From Levilactobacillus enshiensis (GTDB taxonomy: Bacteria > Bacillota > Bacilli > Lactobacillales > Lactobacillaceae): a stretch of 64,000 bases of DNA. Made by a program: the position numbers and the translations under genes. The stretch covers positions 1-64,000 of the forward strand of contig NZ_SULH01000009.1 of NCBI RefSeq assembly GCF_007115095.1, in the 5' to 3' direction. Below the pieces are notes generated by a model, which saw nothing but the letters and a program-made list of their open reading frames with translations, ran no database searches and had not been told where the DNA came from. The first letter of the stretch is position 1. Every line of letters begins with the position of its first letter. Positions 27,354 to 34,238 of the stretch are shown here, one piece after another.

Positions 27354-27834
27354 TTAGCGGTTGAAAGATAAAATTCAGGCCTCATCTCAGTATGGGTAAG
27401 CCGTCGCACCGTTAAATTAGACTAAATTGTGCGCACTCCGGTTGCCAGGGATGGAGCCGGCCTTCTCCGGCGCTGACTGTGTGTTATCACGACAACGGCT
27501 GTAAGGAACGATTACTTAACGTTTTTCGGTCCACTTGATCACGACAATTATAGTTAGTCCCAGTGTCGTCTGAAAACACAATGTAAGCCGAGAGGTCGGC
27601 AGCTATGGGCTCAGGCGCGTCGTTCTACTTAGTCAGTAAGTGAATTTTCTTGCCGGCTTAGTAGATGTAGACTCGGTCTTTCGAGGCTTCAAGTTGTGTT
27701 CGCACCGATCCAGCCCATATCTGCCGGCCGGTAAGGCGACTCAACCGCTATGTTGCCTACTTTTAGGACCACCGTTGTTGGTAGAACAGGTATGCACCGT
27801 ACTTTGAACTTTCAACCTTTTATTGGTTAATTAG
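27346..27834 (+). mobile_element. MITE-like non-coding insertion after pepQ
   Basis: TTGGTTAATTAG occurs at 27346-27357 and again at 27823-27834, enclosing 465 bases. Just inside lie inverted ends GGTTGAAAG (27359-27367) and CTTTCAACC (27809-27817). Internal inverted repeats are also present: GGCAGCTATGGGCT (27598) against AGCCCATATCTGCC (27712). No coding frame is evident. About 94 bases of the left part match a copy at 45561-45654. The pepQ terminator follows the second direct repeat, so the element appears inserted between gene and terminator. The reading is inferred from structure only. Confidence 0.7.
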
Positions 27835-27845
27835 AGTTTGTTTCG

Positions 27846-27879
27846 ATAGTCCTTGTCAACTTGACGAGGGCTATTTTTC
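27846..27879 (+). terminator. terminator of pepQ
   Basis: ATAGTCCTTGTC pairs with GACGAGGGCTAT (12 pairs including two wobbles) and is followed by TTTTT. Confidence 0.85.
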
Positions 27880-27928
27880 TACCACCAATTATGCGACGCT
27901 TAGTCACACCTGCTAGCACCTACCAAAT

Positions 27929-27959
27929 TAAAAAGCCGCGGTCATTAGCCACGGCTTTC
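27929..27959 (-). terminator. terminator of the YtxH-like gene
   Basis: AAGCCGTGG pairs with CCGCGGCTT around CTAATGA, followed by TTTTTA on the reverse strand. Confidence 0.82.
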
Positions 27960-27973
27960 CCTTTAAGTCTAAC

Positions 27974-28375
27974 TTAGTCTTCAGCGGGCTTGTCGTCCGC
28001 CTTATCGGAAGCATCCTCTGCTGGCGTAGCCGTGGTTGGTTCTACAGCTGCATCCTTGGCCTCTTCATTTGGTAAATCGTTGACTTCATCGCTACTTAAA
28101 ACAATGTCATCATCTTCATCATCAACCGTGTCCTCGCCGTCTTTCCAGGCTGGTGCATCAGTCTTACCGGCTAAACGGTCATCCAAGGCTTCCTTGAAGT
28201 CATCCGCAGCATCTGCGGCGTAAAAGGCATAATCCACAGCGCGGTCCTTGAATGCATTGTAACGGTCGCGTGCAGCACCCTTTAAGGCTTCACGTTGTTC
28301 CAAGTCAAGTGCGTGATAAGCTGCATAAGCAGCGCCACCCAATAACAATCCTGCTAATAACTTGTGTTTTGCCAT
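27974..28375 (-). CDS. YtxH domain-containing protein
   Basis: A 133-residue protein with a hydrophobic N-terminus (residues 4-22, AGLLLGGAAYAAYHAL) and a long acidic tail. The tail is rich in Asp, Glu and Ala (DDEDDDIVLSSDE and similar). It matches the YtxH family in layout and in position next to a DUF948 protein and ccpA. In Bacillus the ytxGHJ stress genes also sit beside ccpA. The function is unknown. ATG 28375 has AAGGGAG upstream; an in-frame extension to 28450 overlaps the upstream gene and is unlikely. Confidence 0.78.
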   Translation of the reverse strand: MAKHKLLAGLLLGGAAYAAYHALDLEQREALKGAARDRYNAFKDRAVDYAFYAADAADDFKEALDDRLAGKTDAPAWKDGEDTVDDEDDDIVLSSDEVNDLPNEEAKDAAVEPTTATPAEDASDKADDKPAED

Positions 28376-28397
28376 ACTCGTGACTCCCTTTCCGTGA

Positions 28398-28802
28398 TTA
28401 ATCTTTGTTTTTATGATTCCGGTATAAATCAAACGCGGTCTTGCCGACACGGGTCGCTAACGACGCCTTAGCCGTTTGTTTAGCCGTATCCCCCACGCGT
28501 TCGGTAAGATTGCGGGTCGCCGTGTTTAGGTCAGAAACACTTTCGCCCAAATCAGCGGCAGCTTGGAAGACGGGATCGATGGTCGCCACCTTCTTGTTGA
28601 CATCCTCTAACAACTCGTTAGCATTTGCCATGATGTTTTCGGCCTGGTGACTGATTACGTCAACGTCCGAAGTCATCGTTTTCATTGAATGATTGAGTTC
28701 ACCCAATGTCTTGTTCATTTTTACTAAGAACATGCCAATGAAGAGGACCAAGATTAAAAACGCAATCGCTGCGATCAGGCCCGCTACTTGTCCACCGGTC
28801 AT
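28398..28802 (-). CDS. DUF948 domain-containing protein (YtxG-like)
   Basis: A 134-residue protein with one N-terminal membrane helix (residues 6-26). A mostly helical region follows (MNKTLGELNHSMKTM, VDVISHQAENIMANANELL), as in DUF948 proteins that resemble methyl-accepting or coiled-coil regions. It is likely membrane-anchored with a cytoplasmic coiled coil. AAGGAGG precedes the ATG. The YtxH-like gene follows 22 bases after its stop, so the two form an operon. Confidence 0.85.
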   Translation of the reverse strand: MTGGQVAGLIAAIAFLILVLFIGMFLVKMNKTLGELNHSMKTMTSDVDVISHQAENIMANANELLEDVNKKVATIDPVFQAAADLGESVSDLNTATRNLTERVGDTAKQTAKASLATRVGKTAFDLYRNHKNKD

Positions 28803-28939
28803 GACAACCCCTCCTTGTACTCGTTACTTACCAATAGAATAGCATTCTCAGCGCTTACACGCAATTAAAACCCCGAATCAGATTAAAATCTGCTACACTA
28901 GAGAATAAACTTAGATTGTAAAGGAGGCCCATCGCCTTG

Positions 28940-29806
28940 ATGGCCCTAGTTACCACGACCGCCACCTCTTCCAAGTGGCTTCAAAATTATTTTAAATCCT
29001 TTGACTGGGATAATTTCATGCATCTCATCACCAGTCGCTTCGTCACACTCCTCTTCTTGACCCTGCTCTTTCTGGTGATCAACTGGATTGGTAAGGCCAT
29101 CTTACGCCGGAGTTTCAAACGTTATCTGAAACCCAGCACCGAGGGGAGCAACCGACTCCAAACCATTAGCATGCTGACGATGAACATTTTCCACTATACG
29201 ATTATGTTCTTCTGGATCTACGCCATTCTTTCCACATTAGGCGTCCCCGTCGGCACACTAGTTGCTGGTGCCGGAATTTTCAGTTTAGCTTTAGGCCTCG
29301 GTGCTCAGGGGTTCGTCAGCGACTTGGTCACTGGAATCTCGATTCTGTTTGAACAACAATTCGACGTCGGCGACACCGTTAAAATTGGGTTGATCGAAGG
29401 GACCGTGTCCGCCATCGGACTGCGAACCACGCAAGTCACCAGTGCCGATGGGACCGTCAACTTCATTCCCAATCGCAATATTACCATCGTTTCCAATCGG
29501 TCACGTAATGATATGCACGCGACGGTTAACATTCCGATTGCATCGACCACGCCGGTTGAGAAATTTCCTGCAATCATTCAAGCGACAAATGACCGCTTGA
29601 TTCCAGAACACCCCAGCATCATCGGTACGCCCACCGTCATGGGGGTCGTGACCCTCCCCACCGGTGAATTAGTCTATCAAATCATCATCGTTGCTAAGAG
29701 TGGCAGTCAGTTCCAGCTACAAGCTACGTTCCTGACAGCCTACCTCAAAGCCATTCGGGAAGCCAATATTCCGTTGCCGACTCACGCGACGGTACCCGCC
29801 AAATAA
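28940..29806 (+). CDS. mscS: small-conductance mechanosensitive channel, MscS family
   Basis: A 288-residue channel that opens under membrane tension to release solutes during osmotic downshift. Three membrane helices precede the pore segment AGAGIFSLALGLGAQGFVSDL (TM3, Gly/Ala-packed), followed by the beta domain (FDVGDTVKIGLIEGTVSAIGLRTT) and a C-terminal alpha/beta domain. A TTG immediately precedes the ATG, and AAGGAGG at 28921-28927 could serve either. It is divergent from the DUF948 gene and has its own terminator. Confidence 0.95.
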   Translation: MALVTTTATSSKWLQNYFKSFDWDNFMHLITSRFVTLLFLTLLFLVINWIGKAILRRSFKRYLKPSTEGSNRLQTISMLTMNIFHYTIMFFWIYAILSTLGVPVGTLVAGAGIFSLALGLGAQGFVSDLVTGISILFEQQFDVGDTVKIGLIEGTVSAIGLRTTQVTSADGTVNFIPNRNITIVSNRSRNDMHATVNIPIASTTPVEKFPAIIQATNDRLIPEHPSIIGTPTVMGVVTLPTGELVYQIIIVAKSGSQFQLQATFLTAYLKAIREANIPLPTHATVPAK

Positions 29807-29818
29807 ACAAGTTACTCT

Positions 29819-29850
29819 CGAGCTGTGACTCCGGTCATGGCTCTTTTTTC
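29819..29850 (+). terminator. terminator of mscS
   Basis: GAGCTGTGAC pairs with GTCATGGCTC around TCCG (with wobble pairs), followed by TTTTTT. Confidence 0.85.
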
Positions 29851-29961
29851 GAATCTCGAACAAAATTCCTCCCTTTGTCCTCTCCAAGTTTATAGGGCTA
29901 AAGATTGAGACTTCCAAAATGCCAGTCATACCTATCCCAGCAGCAACATTGATCCTAAGAT

Positions 29962-30051
29962 TAGGCAGCCTGGTGGTGGGACCCCAGCAGCTATGAACTG
30001 AATTCCTAGCAGCCGGAGTACGCCCATTTTAGCCTAATTTATTCGCGCAAT
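29962..30051 (-). repeat. intergenic repeat, diverged copy C
   Basis: The core AGCAGCCGGAGTACGCCCAT and following TTAGCCTAATTTATTCGCGC match the copy at 45533-45654 in the same orientation, with small gaps. The terminal sequences seen in the pepQ copy are not recognisable here, so this copy is truncated or older. Confidence 0.65.
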
Positions 30052-30090
30052 ACCGTTAGTCAAAAAGTAAATTCTCTGGGGCATAACTCA

Positions 30091-30135
30091 AAAATCAGCT
30101 TTTTCAGAAAGTCTTTTTCTGAAAAAACTGATTTT
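30091..30135. terminator. long hairpin, possible terminator of the cbpB operon
   Basis: Nineteen of twenty positions pair between 30091-30110 and 30116-30135 (AAAATCAG, then TTTTTCAGAAA on the left arm), leaving a five-base loop. T-rich sequence follows on the forward strand and A/T-rich on the reverse. It could end the reverse-strand cbpB transcript about 160 bases after the small membrane-protein gene. Confidence 0.65.
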
Positions 30136-30194
30136 ATTTTTGGCCATTATCGTGTTGAAACGTGCGCCACAAGGCAGTTTGTTGCACTTAACCC

Positions 30195-30236
30195 GAGAAC
30201 AGAATTATGCCAAGACTAGGCATAACCCCTGTTCTC
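30195..30236. other. nested hairpin
   Basis: GAGAACAG pairs with CTGTTCTC. Inside it TTATGCC pairs with GGCATAA around AAGACTA. The two stems are separated by a small internal loop. The structure is exact and lies between the small membrane-protein gene and the long hairpin; its function is unknown. Confidence 0.6.
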
Positions 30237-30296
30237 ACGTTAATGCTCGCAAACTAATCGCCTGATGGTCCACTCTCTCACAAAAACAATATCCAA

Positions 30297-30449
30297 TTAC
30301 AGTCGCCACCAGTCGATCGTACTGAAAATTGCCAGTACGAACAGAATGACAAATGACGAGTAACTACCAGTGCCTGTCGCAGCCATGATGGCTAAGCCAA
30401 TCGTGAACAGCCACAGAATAGCAATTAAAATACCTAATCCGATTTTCAC
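30297..30449 (-). CDS. small membrane protein, 50 residues
   Basis: A short protein with two hydrophobic segments (about residues 3-22 and 29-45), ending STIDWWRL. I do not recognise the family. GTG 30449 is preceded by GAGGGAGGGA at five bases, a strong ribosome binding site; an in-frame ATG at 30488 overlaps that site and gives a charged extension. It begins 45 bases after the cbpB stop and probably belongs to the same transcript. Confidence 0.7.
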   Translation of the reverse strand: MKIGLGILIAILWLFTIGLAIMAATGTGSYSSFVILFVLAIFSTIDWWRL

Positions 30450-30494
30450 GGCGGTCCCTCCCTCACGAAATACAGTTTCTTGGTTCAAGACCCC

Positions 30495-30986
30495 TTATTT
30501 ATCAGCTTGCCCTGCCTTATCGGTCAGTGGCGTCACCTCATAATAGTTATTCAAATTATGCGCTAAGTAATTAATCCGTTTTAAAATCTCACGGCGCGTA
30601 ATAATCCCCTGAAAGACGTTATCCGCATCGACTAGCGGAATAAAAGGTTCATCAATCAGGTAGTTTAAAATCGTTTCTAATTTAGTGGGATCATCTACCC
30701 AATGATCGACCGGCAGCATAGCGTCGGCGACCGTGTAGTTGCTGAGCTGATCCACCGCGGCGCCGGGAACCTGCAAGAGTTGGTTGGTAATCGCTGCCAG
30801 GGAAATCATCCCCTGTAAGTGATCATCTGCGTCTAAGACGGGAATCCGACTGTAACCCACCTTGGATAAAACCATGATGGCATGCTCTAAAGTGTTGGTC
30901 GCTGTGACATTGGCGACGACATCTGCGGGAATCACATAGCTTTTCTTTTCCTTGCGCAACAGTTGCTCGACGGCTGCGTCAATCAT
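30495..30986 (-). CDS. cbpB: CBS-pair domain protein, cyclic-di-AMP-binding CbpB family
   Basis: A 163-residue protein made of two CBS domains (about residues 12-75 and 85-150). Typical CBS endings GYSRIPVLDADDHLQGMIS and EPFIPLVDADNVFQGIITR are present. In Listeria and Bacillus the family (YkuL/CbpB) binds cyclic-di-AMP and, when free, stimulates the (p)ppGpp synthetase Rel; that role is inferred here. AAAGGATGAG lies upstream of the ATG. It follows the phosphoesterase gene by 23 bases. Confidence 0.87.
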   Translation of the reverse strand: MIDAAVEQLLRKEKKSYVIPADVVANVTATNTLEHAIMVLSKVGYSRIPVLDADDHLQGMISLAAITNQLLQVPGAAVDQLSNYTVADAMLPVDHWVDDPTKLETILNYLIDEPFIPLVDADNVFQGIITRREILKRINYLAHNLNNYYEVTPLTDKAGQADK

Positions 30987-31009
30987 ACGTCAACTCATCC
31001 TTTCTGAAA

Positions 31010-31525
31010 CTAACGGTCAAAAGTGAACTTTAAATCGGCCACTGGTTGGGCGTCTCTGGTGTAATACTGAACCACCCACTGTTCCGGTGTCACCGTAATG
31101 ACCGCGCAAGTTCCTCCCAATTGACGAAACTCGCCTCTAGGTTGACTGATGCTACCCGGATTGACGAAAACATGGCCGCCAACCTGTTCGGTCGCCAATT
31201 CATGGGTGTGACCAAAGAATACCAGGTCTGCTTGTTCTTGGTCGGCGTGGAGCTTCAACTTGGTCAGATCCCAGTGAACGGCGTCATAGTGACCATGCGT
31301 CAATAGCACTTTACAACCATCCACGGTCGGCGTTTCCACCAACGGCAGCTGACTGTCATAATCCATATTGCCCTGAACAACGTAAACGCCCTTGAACCAA
31401 GGGTCTGTGGCATCCATTTCCGAATCGCCACAGTGAAAAATCGTGTCTGGTTGCAACGCCTGCTTCAACGTGACCAGGATATCCCGGTCACCATGATTAT
31501 CACTCACGACTAACCAACGTTTCAT
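31010..31525 (-). CDS. YfcE/YsnB family metallophosphoesterase
   Basis: A 171-residue phosphodiesterase with all metal motifs of the YfcE/MJ0936 group: SDNHGD (residues 8-13), HCGDSEMD, VQGNMDYD, THGHYDAVHWD and FFGHTHE. The C-terminal PGSISQPRG is also diagnostic. The physiological substrate is unknown. It lies three bases after the XTP diphosphatase gene, and murI, this pair and cbpB form a compact reverse-strand operon conserved in lactobacilli (murI-rdgB-ysnB). Confidence 0.92.
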   Translation of the reverse strand: MKRWLVVSDNHGDRDILVTLKQALQPDTIFHCGDSEMDATDPWFKGVYVVQGNMDYDSQLPLVETPTVDGCKVLLTHGHYDAVHWDLTKLKLHADQEQADLVFFGHTHELATEQVGGHVFVNPGSISQPRGEFRQLGGTCAVITVTPEQWVVQYYTRDAQPVADLKFTFDR

Positions 31526-31528
31526 GGT

Positions 31529-32128
31529 TTATTCCTCCCACCATTGATCGAACTGCGGTAACATGGCCGCCGTCGCCTTAGCCCGGTGACTGTGCTGGTT
31601 CTTCTGGGCCAAGCCCATCTCAGCAAAGGTTTGGCGCTCCGCTGGCACGTAAAATAACGGATCATAGCCAAAGCCATCGTGGCCCCGCGGGGCTGTTAAA
31701 ATTTCACCACGAACTTCCCCCGTCGTCACCAGTTCCTTACCATTTGGCTTAACTAAGACCAACGACGTATGAAATGCCGCCGTCCGCTTCTCCTGCGGAA
31801 CGCCTGCCAAATTAGCCAACAATTTCTCATTGTTTTTCGCATCATCATGGTCCCCTGCGTAACGGGCCGAATAGATACCTGGTTCACCATTCAACGCATC
31901 GACCATCAGTCCAGAGTCATCGGCTAAGACGGGAAGCTGGGTCTGCTGGGCCACGGCAGTTGCTTTTAATTTGGCATTCTCCGTGAACGTCTTACCCGTT
32001 TCTTGAACCTGTTTTAACTCGGGAAAATCAGCCAACGTCTTCACGGTCAGACCCTTGGGTTCAAAAATAGCGCGAAACTCGCGGGCCTTACCGGGATTCT
32101 TCGTTGCAATTACAATTGTATTGGTCAT
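31529..32128 (-). CDS. rdgB: XTP/dITP diphosphatase, RdgB/HAM1 family
   Basis: A 199-residue enzyme that removes non-canonical purine nucleoside triphosphates (XTP, dITP) so they do not enter DNA or RNA. Family motifs: ATKNPGKAREF (residues 7-17), LADDSGLMVDAL, GIYSARYAG and GHDGFGYDPLF. ATG 32128 has GGAGG at seven bases, and a GTG just before overlaps the murI stop. It is coupled to murI. Confidence 0.95.
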   Translation of the reverse strand: MTNTIVIATKNPGKAREFRAIFEPKGLTVKTLADFPELKQVQETGKTFTENAKLKATAVAQQTQLPVLADDSGLMVDALNGEPGIYSARYAGDHDDAKNNEKLLANLAGVPQEKRTAAFHTSLVLVKPNGKELVTTGEVRGEILTAPRGHDGFGYDPLFYVPAERQTFAEMGLAQKNQHSHRAKATAAMLPQFDQWWEE

Positions 32129-32130
32129 CA

Positions 32131-32961
32131 CTAAACCTCCGTTGCGGTCAACTCCAGCGTTTTAACCGGTAGATGAGCCACCTTAACTGGTGCAACATCC
32201 AGCCATTGACTGGCTAATTCATTAAACTTTGAAACATCCCCTGTAGTGAAATAGTCAGCCGTTCCTGCTGTCACCGTAGAATTCAGTAATTGATCCTGCA
32301 CCAACAGCTGACGAGCAACTTCAGCGGTCGCTGCCCCCGGGTCAACTAGCAGAACATCTGGCCCAATGGCTGTTTGAATGGCTGCTTTCAACAGTGGAAA
32401 GTGGGTACACCCCAAAATGAGGGTATCGATGTTTTGCCCCTTGAATGGTGCCAAACTGTCATCAACCACTTTTTGGGCATGACTTGATGTTAAATCATTG
32501 GCCTCGGCTAACGTGACTAAGTCTGGACAAGCCACACTGATGACCGTATTTTCTGAATCAGCCGCCAAAATTTTTTGCCGATACTGGTCGCTCTTGACCG
32601 TTCCCGCCGTGGCGATAACTCCAATCCGATGATTCTTGGTCACTTTAACTGCCGCCTGGGCACCCGGCGTAATCACACCAACGACTGGAATGGGTAACTC
32701 CGCTTGCATCGTTGTCAAAGCTGCTGCTGTAGCTGTGTTACAAGCAATCACCAGCATCTTAATGTTTGCCTGTTGTCTTAAGTACGCCGCAATCTGCCGC
32801 GTAAAGGTCGTGACCTCTGCCACTGACCGTGGTCCATAAGGGAGCCGCGCTTGGTCCCCTAAGAATACCGTATTCTCGGTTGGTAATAACCGTTGTACTT
32901 CTTTTAATACCGTTAAGCCGCCGACTCCTGAGTCCATTAGTCCAATTGGATCACTAGGCAT
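32131..32961 (-). CDS. murI: glutamate racemase
   Basis: A 276-residue enzyme that makes D-glutamate for peptidoglycan. The two catalytic cysteines are Cys74 (VIACNTATAA) and Cys185 (LILGCTHFPL). The N-terminal DSGVGGLTV and LGDQARLPYG segments are diagnostic. AGAGGAGG precedes the ATG. It is the first gene of the murI-rdgB-phosphoesterase operon. Confidence 0.97.
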   Translation of the reverse strand: MPSDPIGLMDSGVGGLTVLKEVQRLLPTENTVFLGDQARLPYGPRSVAEVTTFTRQIAAYLRQQANIKMLVIACNTATAAALTTMQAELPIPVVGVITPGAQAAVKVTKNHRIGVIATAGTVKSDQYRQKILAADSENTVISVACPDLVTLAEANDLTSSHAQKVVDDSLAPFKGQNIDTLILGCTHFPLLKAAIQTAIGPDVLLVDPGAATAEVARQLLVQDQLLNSTVTAGTADYFTTGDVSKFNELASQWLDVAPVKVAHLPVKTLELTATEV

Positions 32962-33149
32962 GAATCAACGCCTCCTCTCAATTACTTGAAACTATATTAT
33001 CGCCTTTTTATGAACCGGTTTCAAGTTTCGTGGTAAGCAAAACGTCCAATCCACCTAAAAAAATGCTTAAATTTAGCGTGAAGGCAACCTCATAGAAAAA
33101 TTAAGGTATAATAAAATTAGAATATATACGGATGAAGGAGCCAACCATT

Positions 33150-33659
33150 GTGAAAAACTTATACCAAACTGTCATGGGCGATGCTGAAGGTGCCGCCTAC
33201 CTCCCACAATTAATTCTTCGCGATGCTTTGTTACCAGAATTACTGGGTGACGATCGCGGGGCAATTAACTATTGGGCTGGAAAATCACTTGCCCGTCGTT
33301 TTCCACTGGGGAATCCCAAGGACGCTAGTGTCTTCTTCGAACAAGCCGGCTTTGGTACCCTAACACTACTCAAACAAGATGATCGCGTCTCCGAATGGCA
33401 GTTAAGTGGTGAACCCGTTAAGCTTCGCAAACGCCTAAACGCTGAGGAAGGGTTCACCCTTGAAGCTGGCTTTTTAGCAGAAATGATGGCTCAACAGCTT
33501 GGTGTCGCCACGGAATCCGAGTTGACCGACGCCCCCCGCAAGTTACGCGATGAAGCTGTGATCTTCAACGTCTACACGGATCCCAGTGATATTATTCCAG
33601 ACTATGATGCGCCAGCGCCTTTAAAACTCGTGTACCCGAATGATTCAGCACAAGACTAG
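33150..33659 (+). CDS. yslB: YslB family protein (DUF2507)
   Basis: A 169-residue protein of unknown function in the DUF2507/YslB family. Typical features are LRDALLPELLG, INYWAGKSLARRFPL and a C-terminal LRDEAVIFNVYTDP. I place the start at GTG 33150, behind GAAGGAG; an ATG at 33132 overlaps that site. TATAAT at 33106-33111 may be its -10. It is convergent with trxA and shares a bidirectional terminator. In other Bacilli it lies beside murI and rdgB or mutS2, as here. Confidence 0.85.
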   Translation: MKNLYQTVMGDAEGAAYLPQLILRDALLPELLGDDRGAINYWAGKSLARRFPLGNPKDASVFFEQAGFGTLTLLKQDDRVSEWQLSGEPVKLRKRLNAEEGFTLEAGFLAEMMAQQLGVATESELTDAPRKLRDEAVIFNVYTDPSDIIPDYDAPAPLKLVYPNDSAQD

Positions 33660-33675
33660 CCTTTAAGTTTAGCCT

Positions 33676-33710
33676 AAAAAAGCGACTGCCAAAATTTGGT
33701 AGTCGCTTTT
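33676..33710. terminator. bidirectional terminator between yslB and trxA
   Basis: AAAAGCGACTGCCAAA pairs with TTTGGTAGTCGCTTTT, with A and T runs on both sides. Confidence 0.92.
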
Positions 33711-33725
33711 AATAACGTCAAAAAC

Positions 33726-34046
33726 CTACGCTTCAACGTACTGATCTAAAATTTTCTTCAGTTGGTCTTTAGAGTGGTAACCCACGATTGAGTCAACGAC
33801 TTGACCATCCTTTTTCACGAGTAGTGTGGGAATACTCATGATTCCAAATGATTGTGGTGTGTTCGGATTGGCATCAACGTCCATCTTGTTAAAGGTCACG
33901 TTGTCCATCTCACCCGCTAATTGTTCAACGACTGGTGATTGCATCCGACATGGACCACACCAAGTTGCCCAAAAGTCGGTCAGCGTTACGCCCTTAGCCG
34001 TGTCCTGTTCGAAGGTCTTATCCGTTGTTTCTGCTACTACTGCCAT
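33726..34046 (-). CDS. trxA: thioredoxin
   Basis: A 106-residue thioredoxin with the active site WCGPC (Cys30, Cys33) and the cis-proline at SIPTLLV. It reduces protein disulphides in the cytoplasm with thioredoxin reductase. AGGAGG lies upstream of the ATG. It is the gene downstream of mutS2 on the same strand, separated by 192 bases. Confidence 0.97.
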   Translation of the reverse strand: MAVVAETTDKTFEQDTAKGVTLTDFWATWCGPCRMQSPVVEQLAGEMDNVTFNKMDVDANPNTPQSFGIMSIPTLLVKKDGQVVDSIVGYHSKDQLKKILDQYVEA

Positions 34047-34238
34047 TCCTAATTACCTCCTAGATTCTCATTGATAGTCCTAGTCTACCAGAATCTGTCC
34101 CAATCACCAACTAAGTTGCTTACAATTTATTAGTGTTATGCCATTGATTGCGCTGATGGTCGCGCTAGTGGGCTAAATTTCGTCCGGCGAGCACCAGAAA
34201 TTCTGGCTAGCGTCGGGCTCGAATCACCTTGCCCATCG

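Larger units (their letters stand above)
29851..30296. other. hairpin-rich intergenic region after mscS
   Basis: About 450 bases without a gene. It holds a diverged copy of the intergenic repeat (29962-30051), a long AT-rich hairpin (30091-30135) and a nested hairpin (30195-30236). No ribosome binding site with an open frame was found. See the findings. Confidence 0.7.

Noticed and set aside
34136-34238. Palindrome CCAGAAATTCTGG after mutS2 as a further copy of the intergenic repeat
   Set aside because: It does not align with the core of the three repeat copies; only short words are shared.
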